5,564 nucleotides of DNA, from NCBI GenBank assembly GCA_028275425.1, contig JAPWUT010000122.1:1-5564 (forward strand), in the 5' to 3' direction. Shown here piece after piece: positions 1 through 5,564 of this stretch (positions are counted from its first letter, which is position 1; the number at the start of each line of letters is the position of its first letter). The notes beneath the pieces were generated by a model. The model did no database searches, was not told the origin of the DNA, and worked only from the letters and a program-made list of their open reading frames with translations. The position numbers were made by a program, and so were the translations under genes. Source of the stretch: Anaerolineae bacterium. GTDB lineage: Bacteria; Chloroflexota; Anaerolineae; SpSt-600.

Positions 1-12
1 CCATGGCAGGGG

Positions 13-36
13 GTTGTGGGGGGTGTCCCCCACAAC
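13..36. repeat. Perfect GC-rich inverted repeat (hairpin)
   Basis: The left arm GTTGTGGGGG (13-22) and right arm CCCCCACAAC (27-36) are perfectly complementary over 10 bp around a 4-base GTGT loop. G-T wobble pairs could extend the stem outward by two. No T-run follows on either strand, so it does not look like a standard intrinsic terminator. It could be a terminator of an unusual kind for a gene to the left, a dispersed palindromic element, or a structure in a transcript. The complementarity is seen directly; the role is unknown. Confidence 0.7.
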
Positions 37-149
37 TTCAAAAGGGGACGAGTAGCCAACCCAAGCAACCCCGCCACGAGTGGGACCCCAAACCCTGACG
101 AACCCTCAGCCTACGGGGGTGGGGAAAATGATTAACCTACCATAAATAT

Positions 150-176
150 TTCACAGGGCCTGCCGGGTGGTATAAT
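150..176 (+). promoter_or_regulatory. Putative sigma-70-type extended -10 promoter for the glmU operon
   Basis: A consensus -10 box TATAAT at 171-176 is preceded directly by TGG (168-170), which makes an extended -10 element. A TTCACA at 150-155 matches five of six bases of the -35 consensus, but with a short 15-base spacer, so the extended -10 is the stronger evidence. Transcription would start near base 183 and leave a leader of about 130 bases before the glmU ATG. No other equally good promoter was seen ahead of glmU, and the close overlap of the next two genes suggests that this promoter serves all three. Confidence 0.6.
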
Positions 177-298
177 GTTATTTGGCATGCAATTCATCAA
201 AGCTAACTCGGAATGTGAGGGTCCTCTCAAATCAAATGGGCACGAGGGTTGCCCCCGGAGCCCTGCCATGCTAAAATATTCGTGAAAGCTCTGTAACC

Positions 299-303
299 AG
301 GAG
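299..303 (+). promoter_or_regulatory. Ribosome binding site of glmU
   Basis: AGGAG lies 10 bases before the ATG at 314 and fits a Shine-Dalgarno site. An ATG at 304 is out of frame with glmU and too close to this site to compete. The site therefore supports 314 as the start, which also places the nucleotide-binding signature at the normal distance from the N-terminus. Confidence 0.75.
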
Positions 304-313
304 ATGTGGGCCT

Positions 314-1660
314 ATGGAAAAGCTTGGAATTGTAATTTTAGCCGCCGGGCTCGGCAAGAGAATGAACTCAAAAGCTCCAAAAGTCCTACACCCAATCTGC
401 GGTAAACCCATGCTGGAATACCCGCTGGAAATTGCCTTAGCCCTATCTTCCCACAAGCCAATAGTGGTGATAGGACATGGTAGCACAGAAGTAGCTAAGC
501 TCGTTGGGGAAAGGGCTACCACAGTCCATCAAGGCGAACTCTTGGGGACAGGCCATGCAGTCCTCAAGGCCCTGGAATCCTCCACCTCCTGGCCTCCGGA
601 AACCCTCGTCCTTTACGGCGATATGCCCCTATTGAGGAAAGAAACTATAGAAAAACTTCTGGAAGCCCACCGGAAACAAAAGCCAGCTATAACTTTCCTG
701 ACCGTCCACTCACCCGACCCCATGGGTTTCGGAAGGGTGGTGCGGGATGAAAAGGGCAATGTGGCCAAGATAGTGGAAGAGGCTGAGGCTACCTCTCAAG
801 AGAAAGCCGTAACCGAACTAAACGTAGGTGTTTACTGCTTCCAAAGCGAGTGGCTCCGTTCACACTTGCCATTGCTTAAGCCCCACCCCAACGGTGAGTA
901 TTACCTTACGGATTTAATCGCCATAGCCGTTGAAGAAGGAAGCCCAATAGAGACAGTCCTCCTTGAGGACCGAGAGGAAGCTTTGGGAGTGAATACCAGG
1001 GTCCAACTGGCCATGGCTGAGGCCGCGATGAGGCGTAGGATAAACCGCTACTGGATGGAAAACGGGGTAAGCTTCATCAACCCCGAGGCCACTTACGTAG
1101 AAGCAGGGGTGGAAATAGGCAGGGATACGGTGATTTACCCCAATGTCTTCCTCTTAGGAAGGACAAAAATCGGAGAAGATTGCATCATCGGCCCTGGGAC
1201 AATCATCAGGGATTCGGAAATAGGGGACGGTTGCGTTGTAGAGGCATCGGTGGTGGAAGGGGCTACCTTGGAAAGAGAGGTCAAGGTAGGGCCATTCTCC
1301 CACCTCCGACCCGGAACCCACTTGGCGCAGGGTGTCCACATCGGTAACTTTGCCGAGGTCAAGAACAGCTATTTGGGGCCTGGCACCAAGATGAACCATT
1401 TCAGCTACTTGGGGGATGCCACCGTAGGCTCCGGAGTAAACATAGGGGCCGGGACTATAACTTGCAATTTTGACGGCTATACCAAGCACCCTACCGTGAT
1501 AGAGGACGAGGCCTTCATCGGAAGCGATACAATGTTGGTGGCGCCGGTCAAGGTGGGCAAGAAGGCCCGCACAGGAGCCGGCTCAGTAGTAACGAGGGAT
1601 GTCCCACCGGGTGCACTGGTCTACGGCGTCCCAGCTAAGGTTAAAAAATGGGTTTTGTAA
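314..1660 (+). CDS. glmU: Bifunctional GlmU: GlcNAc-1-P uridyltransferase / GlcN-1-P acetyltransferase
   Basis: This cytoplasmic enzyme performs the last two steps to UDP-GlcNAc: acetylation of glucosamine-1-phosphate with acetyl-CoA, then uridylyl transfer from UTP. UDP-GlcNAc feeds peptidoglycan and other envelope glycans. The N-terminal pyrophosphorylase domain (about 1-228) has the LAAGLGKRM signature with R16 and K23, the QGELLGTGHA loop (Q73, G78-T79), the metal-binding YGD (D103), and N170 and N227. A linker helix leads to a left-handed beta-helix of hexapeptide repeats (about 250-448). By alignment with the E. coli enzyme it keeps acetyltransferase residues R332, K350, catalytic H362, Y365, N376, K391 and S404. 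The usual GTRM is GKRM here, and the usual NYDG is NFDG; both look like mild variants. At 448 residues it is full length. Its stop lies 13 bases inside the next gene. Neither glmS nor glmM is visible nearby. Confidence 0.97.
   Translation: MEKLGIVILAAGLGKRMNSKAPKVLHPICGKPMLEYPLEIALALSSHKPIVVIGHGSTEVAKLVGERATTVHQGELLGTGHAVLKALESSTSWPPETLVLYGDMPLLRKETIEKLLEAHRKQKPAITFLTVHSPDPMGFGRVVRDEKGNVAKIVEEAEATSQEKAVTELNVGVYCFQSEWLRSHLPLLKPHPNGEYYLTDLIAIAVEEGSPIETVLLEDREEALGVNTRVQLAMAEAAMRRRINRYWMENGVSFINPEATYVEAGVEIGRDTVIYPNVFLLGRTKIGEDCIIGPGTIIRDSEIGDGCVVEASVVEGATLEREVKVGPFSHLRPGTHLAQGVHIGNFAEVKNSYLGPGTKMNHFSYLGDATVGSGVNIGAGTITCNFDGYTKHPTVIEDEAFIGSDTMLVAPVKVGKKARTGAGSVVTRDVPPGALVYGVPAKVKKWVL
1636..1640 (+). 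promoter_or_regulatory. Ribosome binding site of the CBS/CorC gene, inside glmU
   Basis: TAAGG sits 7 bases before the ATG at 1648, within the last codons of glmU. It is only a moderate Shine-Dalgarno match. With the start lying 13 bases before the glmU stop, translation probably depends partly on ribosomes finishing glmU (inference). Confidence 0.5.
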
Positions 1661-2772
1661 TTCTCTGGCTTTTAAGCCTGGCATCTTTCTGGGCCAGCTT
1701 CGCCTTAAGAAGCCTGTGGCTTAAGAAACACAAGCCCGAAGAGAGGGGAAGATTTTCGTTTGAGATTATTGCTGGATTGTCCTTGCTCTTAGCGGGCGCA
1801 AGCTCCTACAAAGCCTTGGAGCCATTCTCCCCCCGCTGGTTAAACTTCATACTCGTAATCCTAATCAACGGCTTTTTAGCTTTGCTCCTGCCGGCCCTCG
1901 GCGACGAAGCCTCTCTATACCTTAGGCCCCTTGGAGGCCTTGCCGATTTCCTGGCCCTGCTTTTGGCCCCTATGGCCGCCCTCTACGAGAAAGCTGTGGA
2001 GAAGGGGAACGAGGCCATCTACGTGGTTGAAGGGGAAGAGCGCGAAATCGTGGAAGGAGCACTGGACCTGGGAGAGACCATAGTGCGGGAAATAATGGTG
2101 CCAAGAGTGGATGTGGTGGCAATCAGGGCCGATTCTACCGTTTCGGAAGCGGTAAAAGTGGCGACTGAAAGCGGCCACTCCCGCCTCCCCGCCTACGAAG
2201 GAAGCATAGACAACATAACGGGCATAGTCCACGTAAAGGACCTGCTCCGGAAAGCGTGGGAAGGCCGGTGGGATGAGCCAGTAAAGGCCATCTTGCGCCC
2301 TCCCTACTTCATCCCCGAAACCAAAAACGCAGCCGAACTCCTCAGGGAAATGCAGAAACAGAAGATTCACATGGCCGTAGTAGTGGATGAATACGGCGGA
2401 ACAGCAGGAATAGTCACTCTGGAGGACCTGCTGGAAGAGATACTGGGAGAAATCCAGGACGAATACGACCTTGAAGAGCCCTCAATCCAGGAAATTGGGG
2501 AGGGAGAGTACATCTTGGATGCAAGAGCGAGCCTGGAAGACCTTGAGGAAATCATCGGCAAAGAGCTTGACTTGGAAGGTATTGACACTGTAGGCGGGCT
2601 GGTGTATAGTAGTTTTGGAAGAGTGCCGGAAAAAGGCGCCCGATTTAACTTTGAGGGCTTTGAATTTGAGGTCTTATCCTTGGTAGGCAGACGGATAGGG
2701 AAAGTCCGCCTGCGAAAAATTACAGCAAAGGAGGGAGGAGATGGAGGTGGAAAAAGTGAGACAATGGAGTAA
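1648..2772 (+). CDS. Membrane-anchored CBS-pair / CorC_HlyC domain protein (hemolysin C/CorC-like)
   Basis: The first 112 or so residues hold three to four hydrophobic segments (about 3-21, 38-53, 66-85, 97-112), with a positive stretch after the first (KKHKPEERGR). Next comes the family's VREIMVPRVD junction (146-155). A CBS pair follows, with GHSRLPAYEGSIDNITGIVH (176-195) in the first repeat and VVVDEYGGTAGIVTLEDLLE (244-263) in the second, and then a C-terminal CorC_HlyC (transporter-associated) domain (about 279-357). The family includes CNNM/CorC proteins linked to Mg2+ or Co2+ export, for which CBS pairs bind adenine nucleotides. The old label hemolysin is mostly not supported by function. 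The membrane part is shorter than the usual DUF21 domain of about 180-200 residues, and I do not see its typical motifs. The Gly-rich tail (363-368) is encoded by the next gene's Shine-Dalgarno region. Metal transport is therefore only a family-based guess; a regulatory membrane sensor is equally possible. Confidence 0.85.
   Translation: MGFVILWLLSLASFWASFALRSLWLKKHKPEERGRFSFEIIAGLSLLLAGASSYKALEPFSPRWLNFILVILINGFLALLLPALGDEASLYLRPLGGLADFLALLLAPMAALYEKAVEKGNEAIYVVEGEEREIVEGALDLGETIVREIMVPRVDVVAIRADSTVSEAVKVATESGHSRLPAYEGSIDNITGIVHVKDLLRKAWEGRWDEPVKAILRPPYFIPETKNAAELLREMQKQKIHMAVVVDEYGGTAGIVTLEDLLEEILGEIQDEYDLEEPSIQEIGEGEYILDARASLEDLEEIIGKELDLEGIDTVGGLVYSSFGRVPEKGARFNFEGFEFEVLSLVGRRIGKVRLRKITAKEGGDGGGKSETME
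2728..2734 (+). promoter_or_regulatory. Strong ribosome binding site of the HEAT-repeat gene
   Basis: AAGGAGG, a near-perfect anti-16S match, ends 6 bases before the ATG at 2741 and lies inside the CBS/CorC reading frame. It decides the start of the HEAT gene: the next in-frame ATG is about 50 codons on and would cut off the first repeat. In the CBS/CorC frame the purine run is read as Lys-Glu-Gly-Gly, so the site shapes that protein's C-terminus. Confidence 0.85.
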
Positions 2773-3637
2773 ACTTGATAAGCTTAGGCTGCTCAATGCC
2801 ATTGACGAAAGCGATGAATACAACGAAGAGCACCTCAAAGTGCTCGGGGTATTGCTTGAAGACGATGACCCAGAAGTAAGGGCGGGAGCGGCCATGGTCA
2901 TCTGGAACTACCCAGAAGTCCATTTCATTGACAAGCTCTTTGACTTAGCCCTAAACGACCCAAGCCAAGAGGTCCGCTCCCAAGCAATAAAGACCTTGGG
3001 CCGTTACATCTACGAAGGCCTATCCAACGAGTACGAGCTCTTCTCCACAAGCGACGCGGCCGATGTCTTCGTCCCTGAGCTCCCATTGGAGGACTTCTTG
3101 AGGGTGAAGAACTTCCTAATCAACGTCTTCCACAACGAGAGCCTCCCCTTGGAATCAAGGCGTTGCGCCGTAGAAGCCTTGGGTTTCCTCTCCGAACCGG
3201 AAGTTGTTGAGGTCATTGAGAAAGCTTACCAGCACCCCGATATCCAGATGAAGGTGAGCGCCATATTCGCCATGGGCAGGAGCGGCCTGGAGAAGTGGGA
3301 GCCGATAATCCTCAGGGAGCTGCAAAGCGAAGTCTACGACATCCGTTACGAAGCCGTCAAGGCTGCAGGCGAAGCCGTGATAGAAAATGCTGTACCTTAT
3401 CTCATCAAGATAGCCCTTTCCCAAGAAGAGGACAAATCCCTCCGGCTGGAAGCTATATGGTCCTTGGGCCTCATAGGAGGCGAAGAAGCAGGAAAAGTGC
3501 TTAAGAGCCTCCGCGAGGACCCCGACCCCGATGTGAGGGAGGTGGCGGAGGCCGCGTGGGAAGAGTGCGAAATCTACAAGCCTATAGAGGATGAGTGGAT
3601 TGATGCTTTGCTTGAAGAGTTTGAAGAGGAAGAGTAA
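2741..3637 (+). CDS. Soluble acidic HEAT-repeat protein, function unknown
   Basis: The protein has 298 residues with no signal peptide or membrane segment. It is built of helical pairs of the HEAT / PBS-lyase-like type. Repeat-like units start near residues 30 (LLEDDDPEVRAGAAMVIW), 64 (DLALNDPSQEVRSQAIKTLG), 120, 155 (ending in KVSAIFAMGR), 186 (ELQSEVYDIRYEAVKAAG), 217 (KSLRLEAIWSLG) and 250 (SLREDPDPDVREVAEAAW). A less regular segment (about 90-118) interrupts the array. The last 20 residues are strongly acidic and end in a run of Glu. HEAT arrays usually bind proteins and act as scaffolds; I see no catalytic motif and cannot name a substrate. The start overlaps the CBS/CorC gene by 32 bases behind a very strong ribosome site, so the two are probably co-translated. 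That makes the cytoplasmic CBS/CorC domains a reasonable candidate partner (inference). The 3' end overlaps the convergent sugar kinase gene. Confidence 0.85.
   Translation: MEVEKVRQWSKLDKLRLLNAIDESDEYNEEHLKVLGVLLEDDDPEVRAGAAMVIWNYPEVHFIDKLFDLALNDPSQEVRSQAIKTLGRYIYEGLSNEYELFSTSDAADVFVPELPLEDFLRVKNFLINVFHNESLPLESRRCAVEALGFLSEPEVVEVIEKAYQHPDIQMKVSAIFAMGRSGLEKWEPIILRELQSEVYDIRYEAVKAAGEAVIENAVPYLIKIALSQEEDKSLRLEAIWSLGLIGGEEAGKVLKSLREDPDPDVREVAEAAWEECEIYKPIEDEWIDALLEEFEEEE
3574..3637. other. Convergent 3' overlap of the HEAT and ROK genes
   Basis: The last 64 bases of both genes are shared on opposite strands. On the plus strand the segment encodes the acidic end of the HEAT protein; on the minus strand the same bases encode a Ser-rich tail of the ROK protein. 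There is no spacer and no hairpin with a T-run here, so transcripts of the two operons probably run into each other. Confidence 0.85.
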
Positions 3638-4584
3638 AGGCTTTCCTTAGCCAGTAAGTAAGCCCCCAGAAGCCCGGCCTCATCCCCAAGGGCGGCGGGC
3701 ACTATTTTGAATTCCTCCAAAAATTCCCGCATAGTAAGCCTCTTCACCGTTTCCTCTGCCGGCTCCAATAGAAGCCTCCCCACTTTTGCCACCCCTCCCC
3801 CGACTATTATCCTGGAAGGGTTAAAGATGTGGATTAGGCTCACAAAACTGAGCCCAAGGTAGTATCCGGCTTCTTTGAAAATATCCTGGGCCAATGCATC
3901 CCCTTCCATCGCAGCCATAGCCACTTCCTTGGCCGTTAAGCTTTCCAAAGGCCCCGCTACAAACTTAGGGATAGAGGAACTTTCGCCTGCCTTTATGCGC
4001 CTTAGAGCTTCCCGAGCTATGGCCGTACCCGAAGCCAAGGCCTCTACACAACCCTTTCCCCCGCACCCACACTGAGGCCCATCGGGCTTCACCACTATGT
4101 GCCCGACCTCGCCCGCAAAACCTTTTGCCCCCAGAAGAAGCTTACCATCGGCAATTATCCCACCACCTATGCCCGTGCTTACGGTAATGTAGATTATGTC
4201 GGAAAAGCCCCTCCCGGCCCCAAGCCTGTGTTCCGCTAAGGCTGCCACATTGGCATCGTTACCAACAAAGGCTGGGACCCCAAACCGCTCCGCAAGGATT
4301 TCGGCCAAAGGCACGTTCTCCCAGCCGGGCAAGTTGGGAGCCGAAAAGATTACCCCTTTCCAAGGGTCCAAGGGGCCCGGAGCCCCAACCCCTATGGCTA
4401 CGAGCTCCCCACTTCCCTTTAAAACCTCCTCAATCGCCTTGAAAATGCGGCCCAAAGTCGGCTCCAGGCCTTCGTGGGCAAGGGTGGGAAGGACACACTG
4501 GGCCAAAGCCTCCCCACTTTCAGAATAAAGCGCCGCCCTTATATTCGTCCCTCCTAAGTCAACAGCTGCTATGGCCTTTCCCAT
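3574..4584 (-). CDS. ROK-family sugar kinase, glucokinase-like
   Basis: A cytoplasmic ATP-dependent hexose kinase, most likely glucokinase (glucose to glucose-6-phosphate). The phosphate-binding DLGGTN motif is at 9-14 and the sugar-binding and catalytic region GNDAN at 108-112, with D110 as the expected base. STGIGGGI follows at 136-143. The ROK zinc signature is complete: E159 and H162 in GEVGH, then C172, C174 and C179 in CGCGGKGC, followed by E181. A late glycine motif, VGGGVA, is at 261-266. No N-terminal helix-turn-helix is present, which argues against a ROK repressor. The family core ends near residue 314 (LLGAYLLAKE). The last 22 or so residues, rich in Ser, arise from the overlap with the HEAT gene and are probably not part of the fold. 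The substrate could also be N-acetylmannosamine, fructose or another hexose. The gene follows DUF58 by 3 bases. Confidence 0.9.
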   Translation of the reverse strand: MGKAIAAVDLGGTNIRAALYSESGEALAQCVLPTLAHEGLEPTLGRIFKAIEEVLKGSGELVAIGVGAPGPLDPWKGVIFSAPNLPGWENVPLAEILAERFGVPAFVGNDANVAALAEHRLGAGRGFSDIIYITVSTGIGGGIIADGKLLLGAKGFAGEVGHIVVKPDGPQCGCGGKGCVEALASGTAIAREALRRIKAGESSSIPKFVAGPLESLTAKEVAMAAMEGDALAQDIFKEAGYYLGLSFVSLIHIFNPSRIIVGGGVAKVGRLLLEPAEETVKRLTMREFLEEFKIVPAALGDEAGLLGAYLLAKESLYSSSSNSSSKASIHSSSIGL

Positions 4585-4587
4585 AGG

Positions 4588-5564
4588 CTAAACCTCCGAA
4601 AACCTAATAGCGGTCGGGACCTCGTCCCCAAGCCGGACGAAAATCCAAGGGATAGCCGAGGCCTTGAGCTCGGCCAAAACCTCCTGGTAAGCCGAAAGTT
4701 CATCGGCTATGATTATAGCCAGGGCTGAAATCCCCCTCAGTTTAAAACCCCGCAAAGCTTTGACCCATCCAATGCTCTCCGATGGGGTTATGGCTATGAT
4801 TGTAGAATTGCCTTCCAAGGAATGGCTCTCAGAAGCAAGCAACTCCTCAAAGGGGTTATCGCTTTCAGCTCCGACCACGGCTAAAAATTCCAGGACCTTA
4901 AGAAGCTGTCTTGTGCCCCTCTCCGGCCGCAACACGTGCTTGGTCCGGGAGTAAACGGCTATGCCTAAAGCCCTCTTCTCCTTTAGGAAATGGCTGGCTA
5001 AAGAGGCCGCAATGGCTACAGAATACTCTTCGGTGGTCGGTTCAGGCCTTAAGCTCCAACCTTCGGCCCAGAAGAGGCTTGGGCCACGGCTTTCCACGAA
5101 GGAACGAGGCCACCCTTGCCCCTTTTGAACCCCTCGGTCAAGGTCAAGGAATAGCCAGATGTTGCTCAGGGGGTCAAGCTCAAATTCTTTAACCATCAAT
5201 CGGCCGACATGGGCGGTTGTGGGCCAGTGAATTCGGCTGAAGCTGTCGCCAGGGTTGTATTCCCTTACCCCAGCGACGTTGATTGTAGCGAATGGGGCCC
5301 GCTGGCGGACCACTTCCCCACCAGGGAGGATTCCAGCTCTGAGCTTAAAGTAGGGCAAGGGGTAAATCGGAGGATAGACTGTAACCTCTTGCTGCGCCGG
5401 GAAAGTTTTTTCAAGCCTGATAAGCCCAAGAGGATCGGAGCTGACTACGGTGATGGGGCCGAGGGTGAACTGGCCCCTCTTCCGGCACAAGGTTTTAACC
5501 GACCAGCGGTATTCCCCCTTAGGAGGTATGGAGCCTATGACCTTCCCGGCTACATGGGCCGGGA
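4588..5564 (-). CDS. DUF58 domain protein, 5' end outside the window
   Basis: The frame stays open to the right edge of the window. A TTG at 5488-5490 could be read as a start but is unlikely to be real: the frame continues upstream with family-like sequence (KGEYRWSVKTLCRKRGQFTL across that point), so the true start lies beyond 5564. The segment RGQFTLGP...SDPLGL and the core motif REYNPGDSFSRIHWPTTA (about 5212-5265) followed by GRLMVKEFE are hallmarks of DUF58. A vWA-like part follows (IWLFLDLD, then EEYSVAIAASLASHFL). Family members usually have N-terminal membrane helices, missing here, and often sit beside MoxR AAA+ ATPases and transglutaminase-like proteins. A MoxR gene may therefore lie further right (inference). 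About 30 residues, rich in Trp, Gly and Arg, separate the two vWA-like motifs. The biochemical role of DUF58 is not settled; an envelope or chaperone-like role is suggested. Confidence 0.88.
   Translation of the reverse strand, partial: PAHVAGKVIGSIPPKGEYRWSVKTLCRKRGQFTLGPITVVSSDPLGLIRLEKTFPAQQEVTVYPPIYPLPYFKLRAGILPGGEVVRQRAPFATINVAGVREYNPGDSFSRIHWPTTAHVGRLMVKEFELDPLSNIWLFLDLDRGVQKGQGWPRSFVESRGPSLFWAEGWSLRPEPTTEEYSVAIAASLASHFLKEKRALGIAVYSRTKHVLRPERGTRQLLKVLEFLAVVGAESDNPFEELLASESHSLEGNSTIIAITPSESIGWVKALRGFKLRGISALAIIIADELSAYQEVLAELKASAIPWIFVRLGDEVPTAIRFSEV
4593..4597 (-). promoter_or_regulatory. Ribosome binding site of the ROK kinase gene, inside DUF58
   Basis: On the minus strand GGAGG lies 8 bases before the kinase ATG and is read as part of the last DUF58 codons (Glu-Val-stop). 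The DUF58 stop is only 3 bases before the ATG. This supports the chosen start and suggests that the two genes share a transcript and are translationally coupled. Confidence 0.8.

Larger units (their letters stand above)
1..313. other. Non-coding upstream region and glmU leader
   Basis: I see no convincing gene here. The stretch holds a perfect hairpin near the left edge, a C-rich block (about 59-110), a putative extended -10 promoter and an untranslated leader before glmU. One plus-strand frame is open from the window edge to a TAA at 133-135. It would give a Gly/Pro/Asn-rich tail of 44 residues that resembles no family I recognise. Other frames, including minus-strand ones, are also open over much of this GC-rich stretch, so openness alone is weak evidence. 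It could be the disordered C-terminus of a gene that starts left of the window. No tRNA, rRNA or known riboswitch was recognised. Confidence 0.6.

Noticed and set aside
1..135. Open plus-strand frame from the edge to TAA at 133, and a short ATG frame at 3-98.
   Set aside because: The composition is low-complexity Gly/Pro/Asn with no recognisable family. Several frames are open in this GC-rich stretch and a strong hairpin lies within it. A C-terminal tail of an upstream gene cannot be excluded but is not supported.
44..175. T-box-like words: GGGGACGAGTAGCC near 44-57 and GGGTGGTA at 165-172.
   Set aside because: The second word lacks the following CCGCG of a T-box and is better explained as the extended -10 TGGTATAAT. 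The spacing is short for a full T-box leader, and the gene downstream is glmU rather than a tRNA synthetase or amino-acid gene.
238..254. Loop with ACGA in a GGGC-rich stem, resembling a mini-ykkC (guanidine-II) hairpin.
   Set aside because: The ACGR is not a tetraloop closed directly by the stem, and the required second copy is missing.
1154..1489. Minus-strand open frame of 111 codons inside glmU.
   Set aside because: It lies fully under conserved catalytic sequence of GlmU, has no ribosome site I could see and encodes nothing recognisable. It is a shadow of the real gene.
1915..2370. Minus-strand open frame of 151 codons inside the CBS/CorC gene.
   Set aside because: It covers the conserved CBS region of the real gene, and its translation, rich in Phe, His and Tyr, is typical of antisense shadows.
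3637..3652. Small inverted repeat GGCT/AGCC just after the HEAT stop, as a possible terminator.
   Set aside because: Only 4 bp of stem with a 6-base loop and no T-run. It also lies inside the kinase coding sequence.

Overview
The window is almost wholly coding. It reads as ordinary chromosome of a bacterium with moderate-to-high GC that uses strong Shine-Dalgarno sites and packs its genes tightly. Overlapping starts and stops, many Glu/Lys-rich proteins, and the mix of GlmU, a CBS/CorC protein, a HEAT-repeat protein, a ROK sugar kinase and a DUF58 protein would fit a (possibly thermophilic) Chloroflexota/Anaerolineae-like lineage. That assignment is an inference from style and gene content; the window has no rRNA or other marker that fixes the taxon.

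Layout. Bases 1-313 hold no convincing gene. They contain a perfect GC-rich hairpin near the left edge, a C-rich stretch, an extended -10 promoter around 168-176 and an untranslated leader of about 130 bases with small possible stems. From 314 three plus-strand genes run as an overlapping operon: glmU (complete, bifunctional), a membrane-anchored CBS-pair/CorC_HlyC protein, and a soluble acidic HEAT-repeat protein. The gene borders overlap by 13 and 32 bases. From the right edge two minus-strand genes run toward them: a DUF58 protein whose 5' end lies outside the window, then 3 bases later a ROK-family glucokinase-like gene. The two operons converge and their last genes overlap tail to tail by 64 bases, with no recognisable terminator between them.

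How the genes may work together. GlmU makes UDP-GlcNAc, the precursor of peptidoglycan and other envelope glycans. The CBS/CorC protein is probably a membrane-associated regulator or ion-transport-linked protein, and the HEAT protein is probably a protein-binding scaffold. Their tight coupling suggests coordinated expression, but a shared pathway is not shown. The DUF58/ROK pair is likewise co-transcribed without an obvious biochemical link. The items most worth a second look are the CBS/CorC-HEAT pair (with its reduced, unusual membrane domain), the convergent overlap that gives both C-termini their odd composition, and the structured region upstream of glmU.
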